NCBI RefSeq assembly: GCF_005938125.1
Contig: NZ_VCQN01000001.1
Coordinates: forward strand, 1,550,001-1,614,000
Length of the DNA: 64,000 bases
Source of the DNA: Bacillus sp. BHET2
Lineage (GTDB): Bacteria > Bacillota > Bacilli > Bacillales > Bacillaceae_B
Direction of reading: 5' to 3'
Below are positions 53,514 to 63,315 of this stretch, piece by piece. Position 1 is the first letter of the stretch. The number at the start of each line of letters is the position of its first letter. The translations under genes were made by a program, and so were the position numbers. Under the pieces are notes generated by a model. The model worked only from the letters and a program-made list of their open reading frames with translations. It had not been told where the DNA came from and made no database searches.

Positions 53514-53865
53514 TTAACACCTCTCCCTTCTTGCTTGATGTTGGTGAAGGGACTACACCCTCTGAGCGAAAACACTCTAATGCTGGTGAAGATAGAAGAT
53601 ACATTTAAGTTAGTTTGTACCTTGTACTCCTATTTTATGATAAAACCGTAGAAAATGGAATTAAATGAACACCCATTTTTTCTTTACAAATCCTCTAAGG
53701 TGTTTTTGACATTTTAGCGAATATTCGCAGAAAATTCAAGTGATAATACTTACTCTAATATAAAAGGGGTTGACCCGAAAGGATACGCAACGTTCCTTAA
53801 AGGGTCAGCCCCTTTTACTTATATATTCTCACACGTTAAAAATATGCTGAGAATCTAAGAATACT
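53514..53865. other. Intergenic region mecA-spx
   Basis: 352 bases: mecA promoter region on one side and the spx terminator (53762-53817) on the other. No ORF or RNA recognised. Confidence 0.4.
53762..53817 (-). terminator. Terminator of spx
   Basis: AAAAGGGGTTGACCC and GGGTCAGCCCCTTTT enclose an internal AAGGA...TCCTT stem; T-rich flank on the minus strand. Confidence 0.85.
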
Positions 53866-54261
53866 TTAGTTTACCATTCTTTGAGCTTCCATAAGCTGGA
53901 AAGTACGAACTTTTCTCGGAAGGAAACGTCTGATTTCATCCTCATTGTATCCAACCTGAAGACGTTTCTCATCTAAGATGATTGGGCGTCTTAAAAGTCC
54001 TGGATTTTTTTGAATAAGCTCGAAAAGCTCTTGAAGTGGTAATGTTTCTAAGTCTACATTAAGTTTTTGAAACGTTTTTGATCGAGTCGAAATGATCTCA
54101 TCTGTTCCATCCTCGGTCATGCGCAGGATTTCTTTGATTTCATCAATACTTAATGGCTCAGAAAATACGTTACGCTCTGTATATGGAATCTCATGCTCTT
54201 CTAACCAAGCTTTTGCCTTACGACAAGATGTACAACTAGGTGAAGTGAATAATGTAACCAC
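53866..54261 (-). CDS. spx: Transcriptional regulator Spx
   Basis: 131-residue ArsC-fold protein that binds the RNA polymerase alpha C-terminal domain and activates the thiol-stress regulon. Redox switch CTSC at 10-13 ([14 protein letters not shown]), Arg-containing [16 protein letters not shown] near 52-67, and [28 protein letters not shown]. It lies downstream of yjbC, as in B. subtilis, with a 302-base gap that carries the yjbC terminator and probably its own promoters. Confidence 0.97.
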   Translation of the reverse strand: MVTLFTSPSCTSCRKAKAWLEEHEIPYTERNVFSEPLSIDEIKEILRMTEDGTDEIISTRSKTFQKLNVDLETLPLQELFELIQKNPGLLRRPIILDEKRLQVGYNEDEIRRFLPRKVRTFQLMEAQRMVN

Positions 54262-54563
54262 GAATCATTCACACTCCCTTAAGGATTTTTTTATAAGATA
54301 GAGTATTTTATTTAAACATAAACTGTTAATTAAAATTAGTTTAAATAAGAAATCTCTATTATGTATTATACATGAATTACTGTCCCTTGAACATAGTTTT
54401 AACCAATTTGTCAAATTTCCTATACATAGGTTTAACATACGTTAAATAATCTCTTTCTATTAAGGGTTTACCCGTTACATTTTTACTTTAAACATGATAT
54501 CAAACATTTCTATTTTTTCATTTAGAAAACCTTATTGCGAATAGACAATAAGGTTTTCTAGGT
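54262..54563. other. Intergenic region yjbC-spx
   Basis: Holds the yjbC terminator at 54526-54558 and then about 250 A+T-rich bases expected to carry the spx promoters. No small ORF or riboswitch recognised. Confidence 0.4.
54526..54558 (-). terminator. Terminator between yjbC and spx
   Basis: Minus strand GAAAACCTTATTG-TCTATTCG-CAATAAGGTTTTC, with modest T-run; may allow partial read-through into spx. Confidence 0.75.
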
Positions 54564-55136
54564 TTAGAGGTTTTTCAAAACATCCTCATCGCGATCATTA
54601 TCTTGCTTTAATACTTCTTCAACAGGCTGGTAAGACGCACCATAAAACTTCTGATCCTTGTACGTATGAATTAACTCATATGTTTTCTTCATGGAGTTGA
54701 AAATTAGATCTTCAGATTCATGATTTGGAGCCCAATAAAGAATTTCCATTTCATTAATTTCGTTTGTAGCAAGTGAACGACGGGCATAGCCGATACTGAC
54801 AGCATGTTCAAAGCCTTCACGCTTATAGAACTTTAAGCGTTTCTCCGTATCAGTGTCATCATAATCCACAGGTTCAACTTCCAAGATGATGGCTTTCTTC
54901 TTTTCTTTTAATTGATTGAGTAATTTATGCCCTAATCCCTGTCCTCTGGCATCCTTCGAAACAAATAAATAATCAATAAAGATAAAGTCATCGAGTTCAA
55001 CATACATAAGGACGTGATGAGGTCCCTCATCTTTATGATAGATGTCGCTTCTCTCTTTAAGCAGAGTTTCGAGATGTTCTTTTGATTTCATTTCCTCTAC
55101 AGGGAAATACTGATTTAACTTTTCATACCAGTGCAT
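54564..55136 (-). CDS. yjbC: GNAT family acetyltransferase YjbC
   Basis: 190 residues, acetyltransferase core with FIFIDYLFVSKDARGQGLGHKLLN (acetyl-CoA loop near 60-72) and LKFYKREGFEHA near 105. C-terminal extension of about 60 residues is acidic/polar. Start ATG with AAAGGAG. It lies before spx as in B. subtilis, where yjbC-spx is a stress-inducible operon. Substrate unknown. Confidence 0.88.
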   Translation of the reverse strand: MHWYEKLNQYFPVEEMKSKEHLETLLKERSDIYHKDEGPHHVLMYVELDDFIFIDYLFVSKDARGQGLGHKLLNQLKEKKKAIILEVEPVDYDDTDTEKRLKFYKREGFEHAVSIGYARRSLATNEINEMEILYWAPNHESEDLIFNSMKKTYELIHTYKDQKFYGASYQPVEEVLKQDNDRDEDVLKNL

Positions 55137-55291
55137 GGATCTACTCCTTTAAGTGAATTTTTAAATGACATTGACTAACGAGATACCATTATGTTTCTCA
55201 GAAAAAAAATGTTTATGTTAGATGTTAGTCCTATCCGTGGGATAATAATACGGAATCATGAGCTGAACTGCCCATGAAGAGGGTGATGTGG

Positions 55292-55357
55292 TTGAAAGCG
55301 GTTAATCTTACCAATATATTAATGATAACAATATTTCAGTCTTTTTTCAAATGGTAA
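55292..55357 (+). CDS. Possible 21-residue peptide
   Basis: TTG start after GAGGGTGA with five spacer bases; peptide MKAVNLTNILMITIFQSFFKW, hydrophobic and basic at the ends, ending with TAA. Found between yjbC and repeat copy 2. Only RBS and composition support it; no homologue is known to me. Confidence 0.25.
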   Translation: MKAVNLTNILMITIFQSFFKW

Positions 55358-55400
55358 GCTAAGCAAACCACTTTGAGGGAAGGTATTTATCTTACACCAA

Positions 55401-56035
55401 AAGGCTCTGTCTATGAGTGAGTGCGATAGATGGTGAAGAGAACGGCTTCGCTTTCCGGCGGACGAACGGCCAAGCCTCCTCAGCTGCGCTTCCGGGGTCT
55501 CGGCACGCCCGTTTTTCCGCAGGAGTCTACGCCGTTCACCTCACCATCTACAAGAGATGTCGTGACAGAGCTTACTAGTGAAAAAACGAATGAAATGGTA
55601 TCTTACTACTCAAGCTACCATCAACTACTGTACACGTTGAAAAATGATGTTTTCTAGCCGTGTGCGACAGTAGATTAATCCTCCATACCTAGAAAGTTGA
55701 TTTCCGCTGCAGGTGCTCGACTCCTGCGGGAATTGCGGGAAAGTTGAGACCCCGCAGGGCAAAAAGGAAGCCACTGAAAAAGTAGTCATTTTATAAAAAT
55801 GCTGTTTTTTAGGGGGTCAAATATGTCTCCCTACCAGTCTATCGTCGCTTAGAAGCGAATCTGGAGCCTCGTTTTTTAAACATCATTTTTTATCTTTAAA
55901 ATGCTGGACTTTTTCAGTGGCCTCGCAAAAAGCCCGAGGAGGCTCAACTCACGCCCCGCGGAAAGCGAGCAACTGCAGCGGAAATCAACCACCACTCGCT
56001 ACTTCAATAGCAACAAAGTTTTCGAAAAGAGCCCA
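55401..56035. repeat. Large palindromic non-coding repeat, copy 2 (interrupted)
   Basis: Second copy of the element at 44720, again starting AAGGCTCTGTC and ending ...GAAAAGAGCC. The first hairpin (about 55429-55550) and the left half of the second are kept; the second hairpin is split by a 158-bp insertion at 55767-55924. Stem TTGATTTCCGCTGCAGGTGC and its complement close the second hairpin almost perfectly. Without the insertion the copy would be about 470 bp, like copy 1. ORFs crossing it (for example 55430-55657) are not genes. Confidence 0.85.
55767..55924. mobile_element. MITE-like insertion in repeat copy 2
   Basis: 158 bases with 17-bp terminal inverted repeats (GAAGCCACTGAAAAAGT and, at the other end, the complement of GAGGCCACTGAAAAAGT) and flanked by an exact 8-bp direct repeat GCAAAAAG at 55759-55766 and 55925-55932. 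Copy 1 of the host repeat shows the empty site. No coding capacity, so it needs a transposase from elsewhere. The GCCACTGAAAAAG ends recall IS1182-like elements, but that link is uncertain. Confidence 0.8.
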
Positions 56036-56075
56036 CAAAAAAAGACTGACCTGTCATTTTTCAGGTCAGTCTTTT
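56036..56075 (-). terminator. Terminator of the DUF4015 gene
   Basis: Minus strand AAAGACTGACCTG-AAAAATGA-CAGGTCAGTCTTT followed by TTTTGTGG. Confidence 0.87.
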
Positions 56076-56078
56076 CTA

Positions 56079-57272
56079 TTATGGAGTGTAGTCTACACCT
56101 TCTGTATATGAATTACCAGCATCCCATAGAAGGAATTCGTTAATTCCTTGATCATTTAATGCTTTAATCTGAGCTTCTACTTCTGCTTTACCATATACTT
56201 TATAATTCCCGCTCCCAAGCCAAGAAGCTGTGAAGTCTTGCAGCCATGGTCTGGATATTGGCTTGTTCTTTAATTCGGCTATTTTCGCTTTCTCCACCTT
56301 GGAATATTCAGTCACTAATTCATAAGGTTGCATATCAGGTTTCGCTATTCCGAAGTAAGGGGTCCAATGGCTCGGATAAATCATCGATGAAATAACATCT
56401 ACGTTTTCTGATATCTTCGAGAAATTCTGACCGATGCCTGGCGCTTCCGGAAGTGTTGCCGTGTAACCGAAAATATCGACAGACACTTTCACCCCATATG
56501 GTTCAAGTTTTTTATGGGCATACTCAACAAAATCTGTGACGGCATGGACACGCTTTTGCACATTATCAATATCTTCCTTGGCATATTCCCCACCATCATA
56601 CTTCAACTCGTCATCACGTTTCTCGAATCCTTCAGGGAATCGAACGTAGTCAAATTGGATTTCCTGGAAACCCATTTTTGCTGCTTCAATGGCAATCCCT
56701 ACATTGTAATCCCATACTTCTTTAAGGAATGGATTTACGAAGGAATCACCCCCGCCGTTTGACCAAACTTGATCACCGTCTTTAAAGGATAAGTCCGGTC
56801 TTTGGTTCGCTAAGATAGTATCTTTAAATACAACAACCCTAGCGATAGGGTAGATTTTCTTTTCTTCTAATATTTTCAACATCGCTTTGGGGTCTTTTAT
56901 ATATGGTTGGCCCACCTTCGCATATGGAGAGGACTCTTCCGGTTTATATGTAACATTCCCTACATCATCTTTCACATCAATGACCATCGCGTTTAAATCC
57001 GTATCGTCCATTAACTTTGTAAGAGTTTCGAACCTGGCTCCACCAGCTGAATGTGCAGTAACATACACCCCTCTTACAGCATCAGGATACTCAAAGTTCA
57101 GTCCTGAATCATAGACAAACCGTGGTAGTGTGTTTGTTATTTCCTTTTTATTCATGGAAAGCGTTCTCTTCTCATGAGTTTTGACCTTCCCTTCAGCAGC
57201 ACTTGCCGAATATGACGGCCCGAAGCACATTGTGACTAAACATAAAGATGTCGCTACCTTACTCCATTTCAA
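56079..57272 (-). CDS. Putative glycoside hydrolase, DUF4015 family
   Basis: 397 residues: signal peptide (cleavage near SASA-A at about 25), then a TIM-barrel domain like DUF4015 with VRGVYVTAHSAG, AMVIDVKDDVGNVTY, MGFQEIQFDYVRFPEGF and VSVDIFGYT strands; Asp and Glu on strand ends could be catalytic. Secreted or cell-wall attached. TTG start with GAGGAGAGG. No opp function is implied by the neighbour. Substrate unknown; a role in polysaccharide or wall turnover is inferred. Confidence 0.82.
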   Translation of the reverse strand: MKWSKVATSLCLVTMCFGPSYSASAAEGKVKTHEKRTLSMNKKEITNTLPRFVYDSGLNFEYPDAVRGVYVTAHSAGGARFETLTKLMDDTDLNAMVIDVKDDVGNVTYKPEESSPYAKVGQPYIKDPKAMLKILEEKKIYPIARVVVFKDTILANQRPDLSFKDGDQVWSNGGGDSFVNPFLKEVWDYNVGIAIEAAKMGFQEIQFDYVRFPEGFEKRDDELKYDGGEYAKEDIDNVQKRVHAVTDFVEYAHKKLEPYGVKVSVDIFGYTATLPEAPGIGQNFSKISENVDVISSMIYPSHWTPYFGIAKPDMQPYELVTEYSKVEKAKIAELKNKPISRPWLQDFTASWLGSGNYKVYGKAEVEAQIKALNDQGINEFLLWDAGNSYTEGVDYTP

Positions 57273-57472
57273 AATTAACCTCTCCTCTATTAAATAAGCT
57301 ATCTAGTAAATTATGTAACTCCTTACTCTATTCTACCAAGGAAATAACTTGAAAGAAAAGGGATAATCCACCTAATCTGTCGAAATTTCCGAGGAAATTA
57401 ATAATCTTCAATATATAGTATGATTTTCTTCATAAAAAAGAATAAATGTCTAAAATATTTATGTTCTCAATG

Positions 57473-57506
57473 GAAAAAGCTCCCCTCATCGAAGGAAGCT
57501 TTTTTC
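57473..57506 (-). terminator. Terminator of the opp operon
   Basis: Minus strand AAAAAGCTTCC-TTCGATGA-GGGGAGCTTTTT, just after oppF; wobble pairs in the stem. Confidence 0.8.
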
Positions 57507-57511
57507 GTTTT

Positions 57512-58447
57512 CTAGTTTTTGTATTGTGCTTTATACTGTGCGAATTCTTTCTCTGAACAATAGACGAAATGTCCAGGAACGACTTCACGCATTTCAAGAT
57601 TATCATCTTCTGTATAATTGTGAACAGAAGGATTATACTCTTTTCTTCTACGTGTACGCTCATACTCTGGATCCGGTAAAGGAATTGCTGATAAAAGCGA
57701 TTGAGTGTAAGGGTGAAGCGGGTTTTTGTATAGGGCCTCACTTGTTGTCAATTCAACCAGCTTACCGTAATACATAACGCCGATACGATCACTAATATAT
57801 TTTACCATGGAAAGATCATGGGCAATAAACAAGTAAGTTAACCCTTTCTCTTTTTGAAGCTCCTGCATCAGATTCACAACCTGTGCTTGAATGGAAACGT
57901 CAAGGGCAGAAATCGGCTCATCGGCAATGATAAAATCAGGGTCAACCGCTAAAGCACGGGCAATCCCAATTCTCTGACGTTGTCCGCCAGAGAATTCATG
58001 TGGGTAACGACCTGCGTGTTCTTTGTTCAAACCAACCGTTTCAAGCAGCTCATGTACCTTATTAATACGCTCTTGTTTTGAAGTAGCTAACCCATGGATA
58101 TCGATTCCTTCTGCAATGATATCGGCTACTTTCATACGGGGATTTAAACTTGCATAAGGATCCTGGAAAATCATTTGCATTTTACGATTGAATTTTTTCA
58201 ATTGAGAACGAGACTTTTTACCATGCACGTCTTCCCCGTTAAAGAGTACTTGACCGTCAGTCGCATCATATAACCGAATAATCGTACGACCAGTCGTTGA
58301 TTTACCACAGCCCGATTCTCCAACTAGACCAAGGGTTTCCCCTTTATAAATATCAAAACTGATATCATCAACCGCTTTAACCATATTCGGTTTACCAGGG
58401 TTAAAGTATTGTTTTAAATTTTTGATTTCTAATAATTTTTCAGCCAT
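57512..58447 (-). CDS. oppF: Oligopeptide ABC transporter ATP-binding protein OppF
   Basis: 311-residue ATPase of the peptide importer. Walker [10 protein letters not shown] near 39-47, Q-loop [14 protein letters not shown], signature [14 protein letters not shown], Walker [16 protein letters not shown], and the C-terminal OppD/F extension with [16 protein letters not shown]. Start overlaps the oppD stop codon by one base (TAATG). Confidence 0.95.
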   Translation of the reverse strand: MAEKLLEIKNLKQYFNPGKPNMVKAVDDISFDIYKGETLGLVGESGCGKSTTGRTIIRLYDATDGQVLFNGEDVHGKKSRSQLKKFNRKMQMIFQDPYASLNPRMKVADIIAEGIDIHGLATSKQERINKVHELLETVGLNKEHAGRYPHEFSGGQRQRIGIARALAVDPDFIIADEPISALDVSIQAQVVNLMQELQKEKGLTYLFIAHDLSMVKYISDRIGVMYYGKLVELTTSEALYKNPLHPYTQSLLSAIPLPDPEYERTRRRKEYNPSVHNYTEDDNLEMREVVPGHFVYCSEKEFAQYKAQYKN

Positions 58448-59517
58448 TATATACGAACCCCCTCAACAAGTACCGGCTCTTTATAATTCGCAGGCATTTG
58501 TCTTTGTCTAACTTTCACTGCTTCTGGAGGCTCAACTTGTGGAGCACTCGGATGCATTAACCATGACTTCACATAGTGAGTGTCTGAAACCTGATAATAA
58601 GGCGGTTCTTGCTCAAAGTCCACTTTTAATGCATATTCACTCCGAAGAGCGAATGCATCTCCTTTAGGAGGATTCAAAAGGTCAGGCGGAGTACCAGGGA
58701 TAGCCACAAGCTCCTGTTCCCCTTCAGTATCCGTAGTTGGCATAGAGCCAATCAATCCCCACGTATAAGGATGGCGTGGATCGTAGAAAATTTCATCTAC
58801 TGTTCCTGTTTCCACGATTTGTCCACCATACATAACAGCTACACGATCTGCTACATTTGCAACAACCCCAAGGTCATGAGTAATGAAAATGATCGATGTT
58901 TCAATTTTATTCTGCAAATCCTTCATCAATTCAAGGATTTGAGCCTGAATGGTTACATCCAATGCGGTTGTCGGCTCATCGGCAATCAAAATTTTAGGAT
59001 TACAAGCAAGTGCAATCGCAATAACGACACGTTGACGCTGACCACCGGAAAATTGGTGTGGGTATTGTTTAAAACGTGTTTCCGGGCTAGGAAGGCCCAC
59101 TAATTTAAGTAATTCTATCGCACGTTTTTTCGCATCATTCTTACTCATGTTTTGGTGCTTGACCAACGGTTCCATAATTTGCTTACCAATGGTCATTGTC
59201 GGGTTTAAAGAGGTCATCGGATCTTGGAAGATCATTGAGATATCTTTACCACGAATCTTTTGCATATCTTTCTCAGGAAGCTTCGCTAAATCTTTGCCTT
59301 CAAAAAGGATTTCTCCACCCTTTATAAATCCTGGAGGGTTTGGAATTAATCTCATAAGTGCTTTGGTCGTAACCGATTTACCAGAACCGGATTCACCTAC
59401 AATCGCTAACGTTTCACCTTTATCTAAATGGAAATCTACACCGCGGACAGCCTGAACTTCTCCTCCATGCGTATTGAAGGAGACATGTAGATCTTTCACT
59501 TCTAAAATTTTTGACAT
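58447..59517 (-). CDS. oppD: Oligopeptide ABC transporter ATP-binding protein OppD
   Basis: 356-residue ATPase with Walker A GESGSGKSV near 40-48, MIFQDPMTSLNPTM, SGGQRQRVVIAIALACNPK, LIADEPTTALDVT and the C-terminal region PRHPYTWGLIGSMPTTD. The canonical Cys-rich Fe-S tail is not evident. Works with OppF, OppB and OppC. Followed by oppF with overlapping stop and start. Confidence 0.95.
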   Translation of the reverse strand: MSKILEVKDLHVSFNTHGGEVQAVRGVDFHLDKGETLAIVGESGSGKSVTTKALMRLIPNPPGFIKGGEILFEGKDLAKLPEKDMQKIRGKDISMIFQDPMTSLNPTMTIGKQIMEPLVKHQNMSKNDAKKRAIELLKLVGLPSPETRFKQYPHQFSGGQRQRVVIAIALACNPKILIADEPTTALDVTIQAQILELMKDLQNKIETSIIFITHDLGVVANVADRVAVMYGGQIVETGTVDEIFYDPRHPYTWGLIGSMPTTDTEGEQELVAIPGTPPDLLNPPKGDAFALRSEYALKVDFEQEPPYYQVSDTHYVKSWLMHPSAPQVEPPEAVKVRQRQMPANYKEPVLVEGVRI

Positions 59518-59536
59518 ATTTAATATCTCCCTTCGA

Positions 59537-60562
59537 TTACTTTCGCATTTTCGGATCTAGTGCGTCACGAAGTCCATCAGCCATTAAGTTAAAACTCAGG
59601 ATGACTAATGAAATGACCGCAGATGGTACTAACATCATGTGAGGGAATGATTGAATAGATTTATATCCATCATTCACTAATGATCCTAGTGATGCTCTTG
59701 GTGGAGCAATCCCCAATCCGATAAAACTCAAGAATGCTTCAGTATAGATCGCAGCTGGGACTGTAAACATAGTAGTGATGATAACAGGGCCCATAACGTT
59801 CGGAAGTAAGTGTTTAAAGATTAGTCTATTACTAGTTGCCCCTAGAGTTCTAGAAGCCAGAACAAACTCCTGATTCTTTAACTGTAGCACTTGACCGCGT
59901 ACAATACGCGCCATGCCAGTCCAACCGGTTATGACCATTGCCATCGTAATTGAGAATATCCCAGGTTCAAATATTAAGATAAAGAGGATAACTACAATCA
60001 AGTTTGGAATCCCCACTAAAATTTCAATGATACGCTGCATGACGTCGTCGACTTTTCCACCATAATATGCAGAAATCCCACCATAAGAAATACCGATCAA
60101 GAAATCAATAATCGCTGCAAGAATACCAATGTATAGTGAAATGCGTGTACCACTCCAAGTACGAGTCCAAAGGTCACGCCCTAAATCATCCGTACCAAAC
60201 CAGTATGTGTCCTTAATTTGTCTAGCTTCATATACATCAAAACCATCTGCATCTTTACCGTCAAATGGAAGCCAACCGATCCCTGAAAGCGCTTCAATTT
60301 TTGGAGGCAGCTTTGCATGCCTGATTTCTTGATCACTAAACTTATAATCATTCATCATGGGGCCGAATATAGCAAAGAATATTATGATTGCAGTGATAAT
60401 CATCCCTAAAAGGGCACCTTTATTCTTGCGTAACCGAATCCATGAATCCTGCCAAAAATTTAGACTTGGACGTGAAATTTTTTCTGCTTCATCTCCACTC
60501 GCCTGTTGAGGTTGGAAGAGGTCTGGACTGAGTTGCTCTAACTTCTTTTTGTTTGATTCCAT
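59537..60562 (-). CDS. oppC: Oligopeptide ABC transporter permease OppC
   Basis: 341 residues: cytoplasmic N-terminal tail (about 1-45), six TM segments, and EAA loop EFVLASRTLGATSNRLIFKHLLPN near 225-248 that contacts the ATPases. Contains an insertion (about 70-120) between TM1 and TM2 as in OppC. Start overlaps oppB stop by one base. Confidence 0.95.
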   Translation of the reverse strand: MESNKKKLEQLSPDLFQPQQASGDEAEKISRPSLNFWQDSWIRLRKNKGALLGMIITAIIIFFAIFGPMMNDYKFSDQEIRHAKLPPKIEALSGIGWLPFDGKDADGFDVYEARQIKDTYWFGTDDLGRDLWTRTWSGTRISLYIGILAAIIDFLIGISYGGISAYYGGKVDDVMQRIIEILVGIPNLIVVILFILIFEPGIFSITMAMVITGWTGMARIVRGQVLQLKNQEFVLASRTLGATSNRLIFKHLLPNVMGPVIITTMFTVPAAIYTEAFLSFIGLGIAPPRASLGSLVNDGYKSIQSFPHMMLVPSAVISLVILSFNLMADGLRDALDPKMRK

Positions 60563-61491
60563 TATTTCTTCCCTCCAGCTAAGCGAATACGTGGATCAAT
60601 GATTCCATACAGAATATCCACCAAGAAAATTACACCAATGAATAAAGCACTAAAGAAAAGGGTAATTCCCATAATAACCGTGTAGTCATTAGTGTTAATA
60701 GACAATACAAATTGTTCCCCGAGTCCAGGAACAGCAAAAATTCGTTCTACAACAAGTGACCCCGTCATTACGGCTACTGTCATAGGTCCAAGGATTGTAA
60801 CAATAGGTATCATTGCATTCCTTACAGCATGCTTCACAATGGTTCCTGTTTTCGAAATACCTTTTGCAGTTGCTAATAAGATATAGTCAGAATTTAATAT
60901 CTCAAGCATCTCTGTCCGCATAAAACGGGCAATAGTAGCAACTACACCAACAGTTAGTGCCAATGTCGGAAGAATTGTATGTTTATATTCTCCCCATAGA
61001 GCAACTGGTAACCATTCAAGTTTCACACCAACATAATATTGAAGTAATCCAGCAAACACGAATGATGGGATCGATATTCCTAATACAGCCATAAAAGTAG
61101 ATCCATAATCGAGCCATGTATTGTGTTTGATAGCTGCGATAATACCTACCAGAAGTCCTAAAAACGTACCTAGTACCATTGCTTGAAATCCTAGAAGTGA
61201 GGAAGGTCCAATACGATCTCCAAGAATTTGTGTAACTGGACGATTATCATATTGGAAGGACAACCCTAAATCTCCTTTTGCCAGCCCGACCATATAGTTA
61301 ACATATTGTTCCGGCAGCGGGTCGTTAAGACCATATTTATCCAGGATGATTTGTTGTTGTTCCGGAGACAGCCTTTCTGTGTTTTGCAGTGGAGATCCAG
61401 GTAGGAGCTTCATCAGAAAGAACGTGGCGGTTGCAATAATAAGCAAAGTGATGATCATATAGACGATACGTTGAATTGTATATCTGACCAT
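60562..61491 (-). CDS. oppB: Oligopeptide ABC transporter permease OppB
   Basis: 309 residues with six TM segments. N-terminus RYTIQRIVYMIITLLIIATATFF, ENP-like MKLLPGSPLQNTERL, EAA loop DYILLATAKGISKTGTIVKHAVRN near 198-221. Translated after a run of G (RBS GGGGGG). It is separated from oppA by a partial terminator, so expression is probably lower than oppA. Confidence 0.95.
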   Translation of the reverse strand: MVRYTIQRIVYMIITLLIIATATFFLMKLLPGSPLQNTERLSPEQQQIILDKYGLNDPLPEQYVNYMVGLAKGDLGLSFQYDNRPVTQILGDRIGPSSLLGFQAMVLGTFLGLLVGIIAAIKHNTWLDYGSTFMAVLGISIPSFVFAGLLQYYVGVKLEWLPVALWGEYKHTILPTLALTVGVVATIARFMRTEMLEILNSDYILLATAKGISKTGTIVKHAVRNAMIPIVTILGPMTVAVMTGSLVVERIFAVPGLGEQFVLSINTNDYTVIMGITLFFSALFIGVIFLVDILYGIIDPRIRLAGGKK

Positions 61492-61603
61492 TCTTTAGCC
61501 CCCCTTTTTTATCTTTTTTTTCTACATTTTTAATTATAGCTAATTTCGACAAATTTTCAATGTATTTTTACTTTTTCGATAATTATCGACATTCACTGGA
61601 AAA

Positions 61604-61633
61604 GGAGAGCATATGCCTATGCATACGCTCTCC
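61604..61633 (-). terminator. Attenuator-type terminator between oppA and oppB
   Basis: Minus strand GGAGAGCGTATGC-ATAG-GCATATGCTCTCC followed by TTTTCC. A common arrangement giving more binding protein than permease. Confidence 0.75.
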
Positions 61634-61662
61634 CCTCTAAGGTTTGTTGATTGAGTCAAATA

Positions 61663-63315
61663 CTACTCAATTGAAGCCCATTTATAAGATGCATCTGCAC
61701 CAAATGAGTGACGTAACAGACCTTTAACATATGGACGCTCTAAGAAAGCAGATCCACGTTGGTACATTGGGCTGATCGCTTGATCATCAAAAAGGATTTT
61801 CTCAGCGTCAACCATAGCTTGCCAGCGAGCTTCAGGATCATCAAGAAGTTCACCTTTCGCTTGTTCAATTAACTTGTCATATTCAGGATTAGAGTATCCC
61901 ATTTGGTTATGAGCACCGTCAGTTACGAACATGTCAACGAAAGTCATCGGATCTGGATAGTCAGGACCCCAACCAGCGAATGAGAAGTCATATTGACCTT
62001 TTGATTCTAATTCAAGTTTTTGCTTGAATGGTTGCGCTTTAATGTTAACCGTTAAACCTTCAAGATTTTGCTCAAGTTGTTCTTTTAAGAATTCACCAAT
62101 TTTCTTAGAACTGTCAGAATCATAGTTCAATAGTTCTAATTCAATCGTGTCTTTACCTAACTCTTCTTTAGCTTTAGCCCAGTAATCTGCAGCTTTTTTA
62201 GCATCAAATCCACCGAAATCGCCTACCGCTTCACGGTATTCAGTTCCATCAGGACCAGATACGAAATCTTTTGGTACTAGGTAGTAGGCAGGAATCGATC
62301 CATTATTAAGAAGAACGTCTACCATACCTTGTTTGTCATAAGCAGCATCAACCGCTTTACGTGCGTTAACATTTTTCATTACTTCGTTACCTTCGTTCAG
62401 GCGCAAGAAGTAAACAGATGTATCAGCTTTTGTTTTGAAGTTTTCGTCTGATTTGTATTTGTCAACAAATTCAGCAGATAAAGTAGCTACGTCAACCTTA
62501 TTTGTTTCATAAAGGTTAACACCAGTAGCGGTATCTTTAACGATATTAAAGTTAACTTCTTTTAGCTTAACAGTTTCAGCATCCCAGTAACTGTCATTTT
62601 TCGATAATTTAAAGCTTTGTTCATGCTTCCACTCAGAAAGTGTGAATGGACCATTATAGACAGCCGTGTCAGCTTCAAGACCGAATTTGTCGCCTTGAGA
62701 CTCAACGAATTTTTGGTTTTGTGGATAGAAAGTTGCGAATGAAAGCAATGCTTTGAAGTACGGTACAGCTGTTTCAAGCTGAATTTCTAAAGTCATATCA
62801 TCAACCGCTTTAACACCTAATTCTTCAACCGGAACATCACCGGAATTTACTTTAGCAGCATTTTTGATATCGTACATTATGTACGCATACTCTGCACCAG
62901 TATCAGGGTTTAAAGCTTTTTGCCAAGCGTAAACGAAGTCGTTTGCAGTAACTGTATCTCCGTTAGACCACTTTGCATCACGTAATTTGAACGTGTATGT
63001 TTTACCGTCTTCACTGATTTGTGGCTCTTCAGCCGCCATACCAAGTGCAGGCTCATCATTTTCACCTAAACGGTAAAGGCCTTCAAATACGTTGTTCATT
63101 ACTTTGAATGAAACAGAGTCAGTTGCCAGAGTAGAGTCCATTGATGGGATCTCAGAACTCTCAAGTAAGTTAAGTACCTGTTCTTTCTTTTCAGCAGAAT
63201 CTCCGCCGTCACCAGATTTTTCTCCGCTATCAGTCTTCTTGTCGCCGCCACAAGCAGCTAAAAAAGTACTAAGAGCTAGAAGAAGAACCAGCAAGAATGA
63301 AAACTTTTTCTTCAT
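61663..63315 (-). CDS. oppA: Oligopeptide ABC transporter substrate-binding protein OppA
   Basis: 550-residue lipoprotein: signal peptide with lipobox LAACGG (Cys near 22), Gly/Asp/Lys linker, then SBP_bac_5 domain with LRDAKWSNGDTVTANDFVYAW, NGPFTLSEWKHEQSFKLSKND and FSFAGWGPDYPDPMTFVD. Binds peptides outside the membrane for uptake. ATG with GAGGAGG. A CodY-like box lies 45 bases upstream. Confidence 0.96.
   Translation of the reverse strand: MKKKFSFLLVLLLALSTFLAACGGDKKTDSGEKSGDGGDSAEKKEQVLNLLESSEIPSMDSTLATDSVSFKVMNNVFEGLYRLGENDEPALGMAAEEPQISEDGKTYTFKLRDAKWSNGDTVTANDFVYAWQKALNPDTGAEYAYIMYDIKNAAKVNSGDVPVEELGVKAVDDMTLEIQLETAVPYFKALLSFATFYPQNQKFVESQGDKFGLEADTAVYNGPFTLSEWKHEQSFKLSKNDSYWDAETVKLKEVNFNIVKDTATGVNLYETNKVDVATLSAEFVDKYKSDENFKTKADTSVYFLRLNEGNEVMKNVNARKAVDAAYDKQGMVDVLLNNGSIPAYYLVPKDFVSGPDGTEYREAVGDFGGFDAKKAADYWAKAKEELGKDTIELELLNYDSDSSKKIGEFLKEQLEQNLEGLTVNIKAQPFKQKLELESKGQYDFSFAGWGPDYPDPMTFVDMFVTDGAHNQMGYSNPEYDKLIEQAKGELLDDPEARWQAMVDAEKILFDDQAISPMYQRGSAFLERPYVKGLLRHSFGADASYKWASIE

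Noticed and set aside
55430..55657. 75-residue frame in repeat copy 2, and others at 55901-56143
   Set aside because: They run through palindromic repeat and MITE sequence; no RBS, no conservation of the frame between the two copies.
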